This document shows, one piece after another, positions 1-8,320 of a stretch of 39,960 nt of DNA. The stretch covers positions 1 to 39,960 of the forward strand of contig VHBQ01000026.1 in NCBI GenBank assembly GCA_016871855.1, read 5' to 3'. The position numbers and the translations under genes were made by a program. Source of the stretch: Gemmatimonadota bacterium. GTDB taxonomy: Bacteria; Gemmatimonadota; Gemmatimonadetes; Gemmatimonadales; Gemmatimonadaceae. The notes under the pieces were generated by a model. The model saw only the letters and a list, made by a program, of their open reading frames with translations, was not told where the DNA came from and searched no databases. Every line of letters starts with the position of its first letter. The stretch's first letter is position 1.

Positions 1-1120
1 CCCCGCCACCGCCACCCCCACCGCCGCCACCGCCCCCCCCACCACCGCCGCCCCCACCGCCACCACCACCACCACCGCCGAAGTCAAACCCGCCGAAGCG
101 GAAGAGATCGGAGCCTTCGACGAAGAACGGACGCCGCTCTTGAAACCGCACCTCGAACGCCGAGAGGTTGAGCACGGCTGGATCCAGCTCAACCTGTCCG
201 AAGTCCGGGTTGACGGTGCCAAGCACCGTCACATTCGGCCGCGGGAGGTACTTAAGATCGAGCCCGTAGCCCGTCGTTCGACTCGCGCCATTGCTGTACG
301 GATTGCGGTAGCCCGCGCTGGTGTTCTCGAACGGCGTTCGATAATCGCCCTTGGCACGGACGTACGGGAGCAGTTCCAGTTGCTGCGCGCGGGCCGTGAC
401 CTTCCCCATGCCCGTCAGGTGCCCGAAGCGGGCCACGCCGCCTCGGTCAAGGCGCGACGTGTACGAAAACACGGCCTGCTCGTTCTTGCGGGCGATGCGG
501 CGTTCGAGCTGGAGCCCCCACTCGTCCACACCCGGGTTGAATCGCAGTTGCGAGAACGGGATGCGAATTTCCACCGTCCAGCCGGCGCTGTCCACGCGCG
601 CTTCGGCGCGCCAGACCGGGTCCCAGCTCGGGTCCCCTTGGAACTCATCCCGGACGACCCCCGATGGGTTCACCGCGAATCGAGCGGCGACCAGGTGATC
701 GTGGTAGCCATCGATCGCCACGGCAAACCAGTCGGCGTCGGGGAGTTGGACGTCACGGCGGCCGAGGCGAGACGAAATGGCGCCGCGGTCGTGCAGCCGC
801 GCGCCGATGTACAGGGCGCGATCGTTGTAGAGAATGCGGACTTCCGTCGCTTCCGAAGCGGGCTGGCCATCGCTGGGCTCAGTCTGCGTGAACGTGGTCG
901 CGGGCTTGGCTCGGCGCCACAGGGTCTCGTCGAGCCGGCCATCCACCGTGATGCTGCCGTTCATGTAGATGGCGGCAACGCTCGGGGGGACCGCGGGCGA
1001 CGGGGGCACCACGCCGGCAGCGCCACCGCTCGGCGGAGACACCTGCCCCCCGACCGTGCTGAGAGCAAGGGTCAGAAGCCATGCGGCGTGTGCAGTCGCT
1101 CTCGTTGGGACTCGGGTCAT
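1..1120 (-). CDS. DUF5916 / CBM9-like outer-membrane protein, N-terminal part (cut by left edge)
   Basis: The frame is open from an ATG at 1118-1120 to the left edge, giving 373 codons without a stop. An N-terminal signal peptide (about residues 1-26, hydrophobic AAWLLTLALSTVGG) is followed by Gln27. Residues about 50-210 look like a carbohydrate-binding family 9-type beta-sandwich: an ITVDGRLDETLW start, then the EVRILYNDRALYIGARLHD strand region. This is followed by the conserved block NPDFGQVELDPAVLNLS and ERRPFFVEGSDLFRFGG, typical of DUF5916 proteins, which in the family continue as an outer-membrane beta-barrel. The last 27 visible residues are all glycine. The real function of the family is not established; an outer-membrane or surface sugar- or peptide-related role is inference. 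It is divergent from the hydrolase gene. Confidence 0.85.
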   Translation of the reverse strand, partial: MTRVPTRATAHAAWLLTLALSTVGGQVSPPSGGAAGVVPPSPAVPPSVAAIYMNGSITVDGRLDETLWRRAKPATTFTQTEPSDGQPASEATEVRILYNDRALYIGARLHDRGAISSRLGRRDVQLPDADWFAVAIDGYHDHLVAARFAVNPSGVVRDEFQGDPSWDPVWRAEARVDSAGWTVEIRIPFSQLRFNPGVDEWGLQLERRIARKNEQAVFSYTSRLDRGGVARFGHLTGMGKVTARAQQLELLPYVRAKGDYRTPFENTSAGYRNPYSNGASRTTGYGLDLKYLPRPNVTVLGTVNPDFGQVELDPAVLNLSAFEVRFQERRPFFVEGSDLFRFGGFDFGGGGGGGGGGGGGGGGGGGGGGGGGG

Positions 1121-1370
1121 TCGGGAGATGAACTGGGGAAAGCGAGCCCGTATCGGTCCGAGCCGTGACGATGAGCGTTCTGGCGAAGGGAATCGCCCTG
1201 TAGTTTAAGCGTATGGCAGGGCAAACGTTGAGGGCCGGATGGGACGGCGATGAGGCCCCCGGACGTCGTCCGGGGCGCCGGGCAATCCTGGGGCGCGTTG
1301 GTCGGGGCGGCGCGAGCAACGCGGCGGACGACGGCGGCGCTCGCTAGACTACGCGGTGGGAGGAAGACGG
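1121..1370. promoter_or_regulatory. divergent intergenic region
   Basis: About 250 bases separate the divergent DUF5916 and hydrolase starts and must hold both promoters. No convincing -35/-10 pair was found by eye. It contains an 8-bp stem (1257-1264 with 1268-1275, loop GTC). A clear ribosome-binding site for the rightward gene, GGGAGGA at 1358-1364, lies 6 bases before the ATG at 1371. Confidence 0.4.
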
Positions 1371-2354
1371 ATGGCGGCCAGCGGACGGAACATCCACGTC
1401 ATCGAGGGCCCGCGGAGCTGGCACAATCGCGCGCTGAACGCGCTGATGCGGTTGATGCTGCGCAGTCCGCTGCGGTACGACGCGGACATCGTCGCGCTGC
1501 GGCGGCGCTACGAACAAATCGACGCGCGCCACTTCCAGATCGAGAGCTGGGTAACGCGCGAGCGCGTGAGTTGCGACGGGGTGGCTGCCGACTGGATCTC
1601 TGTTCCGGAAAGCCGCCCGGAGCGCGTCCTGTTCTACCTGCACGGCGGGTCGTTCGCCTTTCGGTATCCCAACACGCACGCGCGCTTCGCCGCGCGCCTG
1701 TGCCGGCAGTTGCAGGCGCGCGCATTGATGCCCGACTACCGGCTCGCCCCCGAGCATCCGTATCCGGCGGCTCCTGACGACTGCGCGACCGCCTATCGTT
1801 GGTTGCTCGCCAAGGGAGTTGATCCACGGCAACTGGTCTTGGTGGGCGACTCCGCTGGCGGCAACCTCGTGCTGGTGACCGTGCAGCGCGCGGTACGCGC
1901 GCAGACGGCCATGCCGGCGTGCGCCGTCCTGCTCTCGCCCGCGGTGGACTGCACGCTGTCGAGCCCGAGCATGGCGGACAACGTGGACGTCGACCCGCTG
2001 ATGCGACTCAGCAACCTGCTCGTGGTGCGGCACCACTACGCGCCCTCGCCGACGCTCTATCATGATCCGGACGTGTCGCCGCTGTTCGGGGACTTCACTG
2101 GCTTCCCTCCCCTGCTGCTCCAGACGGGAAGCACGGAGATCCTCCGCGACGAGGCCGTGCGCGTTGCCGAAAAGGCGAGCGCCGCGGGCGTGGATGTGGA
2201 ACTCGAGATCTGGCCCGAGACGCCGCACGTCTTCCAGATCGTCCCGTTCCTCCCTGAGTCGGCACAGGCGGCGGAGCGCATTGCCGGCTTCGTCCGCGCG
2301 CGCACGGGGTGGGACCGTGTGACGCCCGCGCCGGCGGAGACGACGGCGCGCTAG
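1371..2354 (+). CDS. alpha/beta hydrolase, hormone-sensitive-lipase family
   Basis: A protein of about 327 residues with the full HSL-family signature. The oxyanion-hole HGG is at residues 91-93 (YLHGGSF), followed by the family block DYRLAPEHPYPAAP, the nucleophile elbow GDSAGG with Ser161, an acid in GSTEILRDE (Glu256 the likely triad acid) and His286 in TPHVF. The expected activity is hydrolysis of short-chain acyl esters; the substrate cannot be told from sequence. No signal peptide is visible, so it is probably cytoplasmic. An in-frame GTG at 1356 would add five residues, but the Shine-Dalgarno-like GGGAGGA at 1358-1364 favours the ATG at 1371. Its TAG stop shares the palindrome CTAG with the stop of the convergent glutamine-synthetase-like gene. 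Confidence 0.88.
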   Translation: MAASGRNIHVIEGPRSWHNRALNALMRLMLRSPLRYDADIVALRRRYEQIDARHFQIESWVTRERVSCDGVAADWISVPESRPERVLFYLHGGSFAFRYPNTHARFAARLCRQLQARALMPDYRLAPEHPYPAAPDDCATAYRWLLAKGVDPRQLVLVGDSAGGNLVLVTVQRAVRAQTAMPACAVLLSPAVDCTLSSPSMADNVDVDPLMRLSNLLVVRHHYAPSPTLYHDPDVSPLFGDFTGFPPLLLQTGSTEILRDEAVRVAEKASAAGVDVELEIWPETPHVFQIVPFLPESAQAAERIAGFVRARTGWDRVTPAPAETTAR

Positions 2355-3748
2355 GCCCGCAGGGTGGCGATCACTCGGTTGAGCATCGCCGCGCTGAACA
2401 CGCCGCCCGCCTCGAACGCGGTTCGGCTTGCCCGCATGGCGTCGGCGATCTCCGCAAAGGTGAGCGGGACGCGGTGCTCCGTTGACGACGCGCCTTGCGC
2501 CGACACCGCGGTGCGCGCGAGGAGGGCGGCCAACTCTTTCGATGCCGTGGCGTCGGCCATCGCCTGCGCGACGCCGGCGAGCAGGAGGTGCGGATGCGCC
2601 GATCCGTCGGGAAGACGGAACTCGATCGTCTCCGGCGTCGTCGCGCGGCCGTGCGCGTCGGTGGGGACGATCGGAATGCGCACGAGCGCCTTGCGGTTGT
2701 AGCGGCCCCACGTGACGACGCTCGGCGCTTCCTTCCCCTGGCTGAGACGCACGAAGGAGTCGCGGCTGCGGTTGCCGAAAGCCATCAGCGCGCCGCCGTG
2801 CCGCACGAGCCCGCCAATGAGTGCCTGCGCGCCGGGTGTCAGCCCACCGTCGTCGGCGGAGTGCGGCTGGTAGCTCCCCTCGGCCAGTGACGCGAAGTGG
2901 AAATGCATGCCGCTCCCGGCGTGCCCCTTGCGGGCCATGGGGGCGAAGGAGCAGAGCATTCCGTGCCGCAGGGCGAGATTGCGCAGGACCCACTGGGCGA
3001 GCACCACCGCATCGGCGGCCTCGGGGAGCGGCAGGAGAGCGAGCTCAATCTCGTGCTGCTCCCACGCGCGCGAATCGGCGGCGTCCGCCTCAACGAAACC
3101 CACCTCGGCGTGGCCGTACTTCACGGGCACGCCCATCTCGGCGAGCATCACGACGGCCGAGCGGCGCAGTCCCTCGCCGAAGACGAACGGCGCGGCCGCG
3201 TGGTAGCCCCGTTCGTTCGCGCCGTAGGCCTCGCTCTCGGCGCGCACGTGTCCAAGGAAGAACTCGATCTCGCCCAGCGCGTGCAGGTCGTGGCCCACGT
3301 CGCGGCGCAGGCGCGCGTACGCCGCGCGCACCATGGTGTCGGGCGACTCCGGCAGGGGCGCCCCCTGGCGATCGTAGTGGCTGCAGAGCAGGGCGAGCGT
3401 CGGCTCCGCGGCAAACGGGTCGATGAACGCGGTGGAGAGCCGCGGGCGGAGGACGATGTCCGACGCCCCTACGGGAATGCCCAGGTCGCCGAAGAGCGAC
3501 GATCCATCGGCGCGTTCGCCGCCGGCGAGGATGTCCAGGAGGTGCGCGTCGTCGCGCGGCACGAAGTCGAGCGTCTTCAGCCAGCCATCGCCGCCGACAT
3601 GCATGAGGGCGACGACGCGGATGTCGTGGTTGCGCACGAAGGCGGCCAAGTCGGCCGCGCTCCACGCGGCGGGCGGGGCGCTCAGGTCGCGGCGGAGGGC
3701 GCGGGCGGCGTCACGCGCGGCGGGCGAGGCTTCGGTGAGTCGAGTCAT
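2351..3748 (-). CDS. glutamine synthetase family protein (divergent type)
   Basis: A 465-residue protein with the glutamine-synthetase catalytic fold in its C-terminal two thirds. Visible family motifs are GEIEFF (Glu160, Glu162), GHAEVG (Glu215), QHEIEL (Glu233), GSGMHFHF (His282) and EFRLPDGSAHPHLLLA near the C-terminus. These correspond to metal- and glutamate-binding positions of GS-I. The N-terminal beta-grasp region (about 30-130) is recognisable but diverged. The protein is about the length of GS-I, but the sequence is far from canonical GlnA and I do not see an adenylylation loop. It could be a gamma-glutamyl-amine or amino-acid ligase of the GlnA-like group rather than the housekeeping enzyme. 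The ATG at 3746-3748 has only a weak GGAG upstream. It is a single gene, with no nitrogen-regulation gene alongside. Confidence 0.82.
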   Translation of the reverse strand: MTRLTEASPAARDAARALRRDLSAPPAAWSAADLAAFVRNHDIRVVALMHVGGDGWLKTLDFVPRDDAHLLDILAGGERADGSSLFGDLGIPVGASDIVLRPRLSTAFIDPFAAEPTLALLCSHYDRQGAPLPESPDTMVRAAYARLRRDVGHDLHALGEIEFFLGHVRAESEAYGANERGYHAAAPFVFGEGLRRSAVVMLAEMGVPVKYGHAEVGFVEADAADSRAWEQHEIELALLPLPEAADAVVLAQWVLRNLALRHGMLCSFAPMARKGHAGSGMHFHFASLAEGSYQPHSADDGGLTPGAQALIGGLVRHGGALMAFGNRSRDSFVRLSQGKEAPSVVTWGRYNRKALVRIPIVPTDAHGRATTPETIEFRLPDGSAHPHLLLAGVAQAMADATASKELAALLARTAVSAQGASSTEHRVPLTFAEIADAMRASRTAFEAGGVFSAAMLNRVIATLRA

Positions 3749-3768
3749 TGGTCGGACTCCGGATGCAA

Positions 3769-3801
3769 CGCCCCCGCCAACCCAGGGGGGAGGCGGGGGC
3801 G
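3769..3801. terminator. GC hairpin between GS-like gene and decamer array
   Basis: CGCCCCCGCC at 3769-3778 pairs perfectly with 3792-3801 (10 bp, 13-base loop). It lies upstream of the GS-like start and beyond the decamer array that follows pilC. No T-run follows on either strand, so a terminator role for pilC is inference. Confidence 0.4.
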
Positions 3802-3816
3802 CGCAGTGTCTGTTGG

Positions 3817-3900
3817 TTCTCTGTCGTTCTCTGTCGTTCTCTGTCGTTCTCTGTCGTTCTCTGTCGTTCTCTGTCGTTCTCTGTCGTTCTCTGTCGTTCT
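3817..3900 (-). repeat. decamer tandem array after pilC stop
   Basis: Eight perfect copies of a 10-bp unit (plus strand CTGTCGTTCT, 3821-3900) plus a degenerate edge copy. On the pilC strand it reads as AGAACGACAG repeated and begins at the stop codon (TAAGAGAACGACAG). The same unit recurs after lptG and after the TonB receptor gene, in the same orientation relative to those genes. Confidence 0.95.
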
Positions 3901-3901
3901 C

Positions 3902-5098
3902 TTACTGCACCGCGTTGATCATGTCGAAGATCGGCAGGTACATGGCGACCACCATGCCGCCGACGACGACGCCGAGGAAGACGATCATGATCGGTTCCAT
4001 CAGCGAGAGGAGGCCGCTGACCGCGGCGTCCACTTCTTCATCATAGAAGTCGGCGATCTTGCTGAGCATCTCGTCCAGACCGCCGGTCTGCTCGCCGACG
4101 GCGATCATCGAGATCACCATGGGCGGGAAGACGTTCGACTTGGCGAGCGGCGCGGAGATCGTGTCGCCGCCGGCGATGGACGACCGCGACTGCATAATCG
4201 CGTCCTGGATGACGCGGTTGCCGGCCGTCTTGGCGGTGATTTCGAGGCCGTCGAGGATGCTCACGCCCGAACTGATGAGCGTGCCAAGCGTGCGCGTGAA
4301 GCGCGACACGGCCGACTTGCGCAGCACGTCGCCGAGGACGGGCATCTGCAGCATCAGCCGGTCGAGGCGCAGCTTGCCGTTCGGCGTGGCGTACCACTTC
4401 TGGATGCCCTTGACCGCGAGGAATCCGCCGCCGCCGACCATCCACCAGTAGCTCTGCAGGAACTCCGACAGGAAGATCACGACGCGCGTCGGCAGCGGGA
4501 GCGTCAGGCCGACGCTGGCGAACATCCCCTGGAAGACCGGGATCACGAAGAGCAGGAGCACGACGATGGCAATGCCGGCGACACTCATGATGACGCCGGG
4601 GTAGATCATCGCGCCCTTCACCTTGCGCACGAGGGCATCGTTCTTTTCCATGAACGTCGCCAGGCGCATCAGAATCGTGTCGAGAATACCGCCCGCCTCG
4701 CCCGCGGCCACCATGTTCACGTACAGGTCGCTGAAGGCATTGGGATGCTTGGCGAGCGCGTCGGCCACGGTATGGCCCGATTCGACGTCGAACACGACCT
4801 GCCGCGTGACGGCAGCGAGGGCGGCGTTCTCCGTCTGCTTGCTCAGGATGTCGAGCGCCTGCACGAGCGGCAGGCCGGAGTTGATCATCGTCGAGAACTG
4901 GCGGGTGAAGATCACGATGTCGCGCATCGCGATCGACCCGCCCGTCTTGACCTTCGCCTTCGCCTGCTCCTCGACCTTGACGACGTTCATGCGCTTCTGG
5001 CGCAATTGCGTCATCACGTCGTCCTTGGAGGCGGCTTCCAGGGTGCCCGTCTTGAGCTCACCCCTGGCGTCGCGTGCGGTATACTGGAAACTCGGCAT
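3902..5098 (-). CDS. pilC: type IV pilus inner-membrane platform protein PilC
   Basis: A 398-residue GspF/PilC-family protein, the inner-membrane platform that couples the pilus motors to pilin assembly and retraction. The N-terminus (FQYTARDARGELKTGTLEAAS) is the usual PilC start. Two T2SSF domains of about 120 residues follow, the first with FTRQFSTMINSGLPLVQALDIL and the second with FTRTLGTLISSGVSILDGLEI. Each is followed by the AGE.GG / VGEQTGGLDEML element. Membrane helices are visible at about 166-188, 215-232 and 365-390. It is last in the order pilB-pilT-pilC, 56 bases after pilT, so probably co-transcribed. The stop codon opens directly into a decamer repeat array. Confidence 0.95.
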   Translation of the reverse strand: MPSFQYTARDARGELKTGTLEAASKDDVMTQLRQKRMNVVKVEEQAKAKVKTGGSIAMRDIVIFTRQFSTMINSGLPLVQALDILSKQTENAALAAVTRQVVFDVESGHTVADALAKHPNAFSDLYVNMVAAGEAGGILDTILMRLATFMEKNDALVRKVKGAMIYPGVIMSVAGIAIVVLLLFVIPVFQGMFASVGLTLPLPTRVVIFLSEFLQSYWWMVGGGGFLAVKGIQKWYATPNGKLRLDRLMLQMPVLGDVLRKSAVSRFTRTLGTLISSGVSILDGLEITAKTAGNRVIQDAIMQSRSSIAGGDTISAPLAKSNVFPPMVISMIAVGEQTGGLDEMLSKIADFYDEEVDAAVSGLLSLMEPIMIVFLGVVVGGMVVAMYLPIFDMINAVQ

Positions 5099-5154
5099 CG
5101 GCGCTCGTTATCCTGTCCGGCGTGAAAAGGCCCTACTCGATGACGCCCAGCCGG

Positions 5155-6342
5155 TCACCGGCGCAACCCACCCGCGGCACCCGGCTTTGACCCCGCCGCG
5201 TCCTTGGCCCCGGTGTCGCCCTCGACGGGGCTCTTGCCGATGAGGCGCAGGAACTCGTTGGGGTCACTCGACACGCGCAGGCACTCCTCCTCAGCGACGT
5301 CGCGCGCCATGTACAGCTGGTACAGGGCGTCGTTCATCGTCTGCATGCCGAACTTCTTGCCTGACTGCATGGACGAGTAGATCTGGTGGATCTTGTCGTC
5401 GCGGATGAGCGCCCGGATGGCGGGCGTGACCACCAAAATCTCGGCGGCCATGGCGCGTCCCTTGCCGCTCTTCTTGGGAAGGAGGGTCTGCGTGATGATC
5501 CCCTCGAGCACGAAGGCGAGCTGGGCGCGCACCTGTGACTGCTGGTGGCTGGGGAAGACGTCAATGATGCGATTAATGGCCTCGGCCGCGGAGTTGGTGT
5601 GCAGCGTGGCGAAGGCCAAGTGGCCCGTTTCGGCAATGGTGAGCGCCGCCTGGATGGTCTCCAGGTCGCGCATTTCGCCGATGAGGATGACGTCGGGGTC
5701 CTGTCGCAGCGCGTACTTGAGCGAGTTCTGGAACGACTTGGTGTCGGTGCCCACCTCGCGCTGATTGACGATGCACCCCTGGTGCCGGTGGATGAACTCG
5801 ATGGGGTCTTCCACCGTGATGATGTGGCCGCGGCGCTCGCGGTTGATCTTGTCGATCATCGCGGCCAGCGTCGTCGATTTGCCGGAGCCCGTCGGTCCGG
5901 TGACGAGCACCAACCCGCGCGGCTTCTCGGCCATGCGGGCGATGACCGGCGGGAGGTGAAGGTCGTCGAACGTCTTGATCGAGAAGGGGATCTGGCGCAT
6001 CACGATCGAGACGCAGCCGCGCTGCTTGAAGACATTGCCGCGGAAGCGGGCGAGGTTCTGGATGCCGAAAGAGAAATCGAGCTCGTCATCCATCTCGAAG
6101 CGCTTCTTCTGGTTCTCGGTAAGCACCGAGTAGGCCAGTTGCAGCGTGTCCTTGGGGTTGAGCACGTACTCGTTCCGCGAGTTCATGATCTCGCCGTCAA
6201 TGCGCATCTTGGCGCGCTCGCCGGCCGTGATGTGCAGGTCGGAGGCGCCGCGCTCGATCATCTCTTCGAGAAGGACGCGCAGGTTCACGCCCTGCTGCTG
6301 CGGCGCCGCGCCAGGCGCGGCGGTGGGGGGTGCACCAGTCAT
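5155..6342 (-). CDS. pilT: type IV pilus retraction ATPase PilT
   Basis: A 395-residue PilT-family ATPase that powers pilus retraction. After a low-complexity start (residues 1-17, Ala/Pro/Gln) comes the N-terminal PAS-like domain (LLEEMIERGASDLHITAGE). The RecA-like core has Walker A GPTGSGKS at 149-156, the Asp box ITVEDPIEF near 175-183, Walker B DPDVILIGEMRD at 215-226 and the His box GHLAFATLHTN at 240-250. The C-terminal AIRALIRDDK at 308-317 corresponds to the AIRNLIRE motif that separates PilT from PilB. A lysine/glycine-rich tail follows. It lies 47 bases after pilB and 56 bases before pilC on the same strand. Confidence 0.95.
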   Translation of the reverse strand: MTGAPPTAAPGAAPQQQGVNLRVLLEEMIERGASDLHITAGERAKMRIDGEIMNSRNEYVLNPKDTLQLAYSVLTENQKKRFEMDDELDFSFGIQNLARFRGNVFKQRGCVSIVMRQIPFSIKTFDDLHLPPVIARMAEKPRGLVLVTGPTGSGKSTTLAAMIDKINRERRGHIITVEDPIEFIHRHQGCIVNQREVGTDTKSFQNSLKYALRQDPDVILIGEMRDLETIQAALTIAETGHLAFATLHTNSAAEAINRIIDVFPSHQQSQVRAQLAFVLEGIITQTLLPKKSGKGRAMAAEILVVTPAIRALIRDDKIHQIYSSMQSGKKFGMQTMNDALYQLYMARDVAEEECLRVSSDPNEFLRLIGKSPVEGDTGAKDAAGSKPGAAGGLRR

Positions 6343-6389
6343 TATGGATTCATCCGGGTCATAGAGGGTTCAGCGCGCACCGAGCGCCG

Positions 6390-8219
6390 TCAGGCGCTGG
6401 TCTCGCGGAGGACTTGCTCGAGTGGGATCACGCCCTTGAGGACCTTCAGCCAACCGTCCATACGCAGGGTCAGCATGCCGTCCTCGATGCCGCCCTCCTT
6501 GATCTCGGCCGCGCCGACGTTCTGCAGGATGAGGCGGCGCATCTTGGGCGTCATGAACATGACTTCGTAGAGCCCCTGGCGGCCCTTGAGGCCATTGCCG
6601 CCGCAGGCATCGCACCCACGCCCCTTCCAAAGCGGCACGTCGGCGATCTTGGTGTCGAGCGTCACGTTGGTCAGGTACGGCACCGCCTCCTTGGAGGCGC
6701 GCGACACCGCATCGCGCAGCGCCTCCTCGGTGAACCGCAGGTCGCGGTAGGTGGTGTCGCGCGTGATCTTCGCGTTCGACAGCTCCTCGTCCGTCATCGT
6801 GTACTTCTCCTTGCAGCTGCCGCAGACGCGCCGGACGAGGCGCTGGGCGAGCACGAGGTTGAGCGCCGAGCTCACGTTGAACGGCTCGAGGCCCATGTCG
6901 AGGAGGCGGGTCACGGTCTCGGGCGCCGAGTTCGTGTGCAGCGTGGAGAGCACCAGGTGGCCGGTGAGCGCCGCCTTGATGGCGATGCCGCCCGTCTCGA
7001 GGTCGCGGATCTCGCCGACCATGATGATGTTCGGGTCCTGCCGCAGGAAGGCCTTCAGCGCGGCGGCAAACGTCATCCCGATCTCGTTGCGCACGAGCAC
7101 CTGGTTGATGCCGAAGATGTTGTACTCCACGGGGTCTTCGGCCGTCATGATGTTCGTGTCGATGCTGTTCACCTTGGACAGCGCCGAGTACAGCGTGGTC
7201 GTCTTGCCCGAGCCCGTGGGGCCGGTGACGAGCACCATGCCGTAGGGGTTGCTCACGGCCTCCATCAGCTCGCGCTCAGCGCGCGGCTCGATGCCGAACT
7301 TCTCGAGGTCGAGCGTCAGGTTGCCCTTGTCGAGAATGCGGAGCACGACCTTCTCGCCGAAGATCGTCGGGAGGGTCGAGACGCGGTAGTCGATGACCTT
7401 CTTGCCCATCTTCAGCTTGATGCGCCCGTCCTGCGGCACGCGGCGCTCGGCAATGTTCAGCGCCGACATGATCTTGAAGCGCGAGATGAGCGCCGCCTGC
7501 ATCTTCTTGGGCGGCTTCATGATCTCCTGCAGCGCGCCGTCGATGCGGTAGCGCACGCGGAGTTCGTGCTCGAAGCACTCGAAGTGGATGTCCGACGCGC
7601 CGCGCTTCACGGCGTCCGTGAGGATAGCGTTGAGGAGCTTGACCACCGGCGCGTCGTCGACGAGCTGCGCCTGCCCCGCCGCGGCCTCGTCGTCCACGGT
7701 GTCCACCACCTCGACGTCGGCCTCGGCATCGAGCCCCTCGATCTCCTCGAGGAGCGCGCCCATCTGCAGGTCCGTGGACTCGTAGTGCTTCTCGATCGCG
7801 TTCTTGAGCGTGAACTCGCCGGCGATGACCGGGAAGATGTCGTACCGCGTGATGAACTTGAGGTCGTCGATGACCCCCATGTTCGTGGGGTCGGCCATCG
7901 CTACGGTCAGCGTGCGCCCATCGCGCTTGAGCGGGAGGACGATGTGCTTCACCGCCACGTCGGCGGGGACGAGCTTCACAATCTTCGGATCGACCTCGAA
8001 CTTCGACAGGTCCACCGCCGGCATCTTGTACTGCCGGGCGAGCACCTTGGTCACCTCGAGTTCAGGCACAAACCCGAGCTTGACGAGGTTGTAGCCAACG
8101 CGGGTGCCGCTCTGCTTCTGCTCGGCGAGCGCCTTCTCGAGCTGCTCCTTGCTGATGAGCCCCTCGCGGAGGAGGAGATCACCGAGGCGCTCGGGGCCGG
8201 CGGAGGCGGGAGTGGCCAT
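6390..8219 (-). CDS. pilB: type IV pilus extension ATPase PilB
   Basis: A 609-residue GspE/PilB assembly ATPase. The N-terminal MshE-N/GSPII_E domain spans about 10-150 (LGDLLLREGLISKEQLEKAL). The motor core has Walker A GPTGSGKT at 333-340, the Asp box around 358-366, Walker B DPNIIMVGEIRD at 395-406 and the His box GHLVLSTLHTN at 420-430. Four cysteines in two pairs (C466/C469 and C536/C539) form the zinc site typical of PilB. The ATG at 8217-8219 is chosen because the frame upstream of it is only the translated heptamer array (peptide STVHRPPSTV), which is not part of the family. It is first of pilB-pilT-pilC and 101 bases downstream of the ComEA-like gene. Confidence 0.94.
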   Translation of the reverse strand: MATPASAGPERLGDLLLREGLISKEQLEKALAEQKQSGTRVGYNLVKLGFVPELEVTKVLARQYKMPAVDLSKFEVDPKIVKLVPADVAVKHIVLPLKRDGRTLTVAMADPTNMGVIDDLKFITRYDIFPVIAGEFTLKNAIEKHYESTDLQMGALLEEIEGLDAEADVEVVDTVDDEAAAGQAQLVDDAPVVKLLNAILTDAVKRGASDIHFECFEHELRVRYRIDGALQEIMKPPKKMQAALISRFKIMSALNIAERRVPQDGRIKLKMGKKVIDYRVSTLPTIFGEKVVLRILDKGNLTLDLEKFGIEPRAERELMEAVSNPYGMVLVTGPTGSGKTTTLYSALSKVNSIDTNIMTAEDPVEYNIFGINQVLVRNEIGMTFAAALKAFLRQDPNIIMVGEIRDLETGGIAIKAALTGHLVLSTLHTNSAPETVTRLLDMGLEPFNVSSALNLVLAQRLVRRVCGSCKEKYTMTDEELSNAKITRDTTYRDLRFTEEALRDAVSRASKEAVPYLTNVTLDTKIADVPLWKGRGCDACGGNGLKGRQGLYEVMFMTPKMRRLILQNVGAAEIKEGGIEDGMLTLRMDGWLKVLKGVIPLEQVLRETSA

Positions 8220-8221
8220 TG

Positions 8222-8259
8222 GACGACAGACGGTGGACGGTGGACGATGGACGGTGGAC
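8222..8259 (+). repeat. heptamer GACGGTG array upstream of pilB
   Basis: Five 7-bp units plus GAC on the plus strand (GACGACA, GACGGTG, GACGGTG, GACGATG, GACGGTG), ending two bases before the pilB start codon. The G-rich strand points away from pilB. If it lies in the pilB leader it would be transcribed as its C-rich complement. Confidence 0.92.
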
Positions 8260-8320
8260 ACCGCGACGCAGGCGCCCGCCTCCCTCTAATGAGTGAAAGT
8301 CGTCCTCGGAATGGGGGGTG

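Noticed and set aside
3811-3900. CRISPR array
   Set aside because: The repeats are 7-10 bp and contiguous, without spacers, and no cas gene is present.
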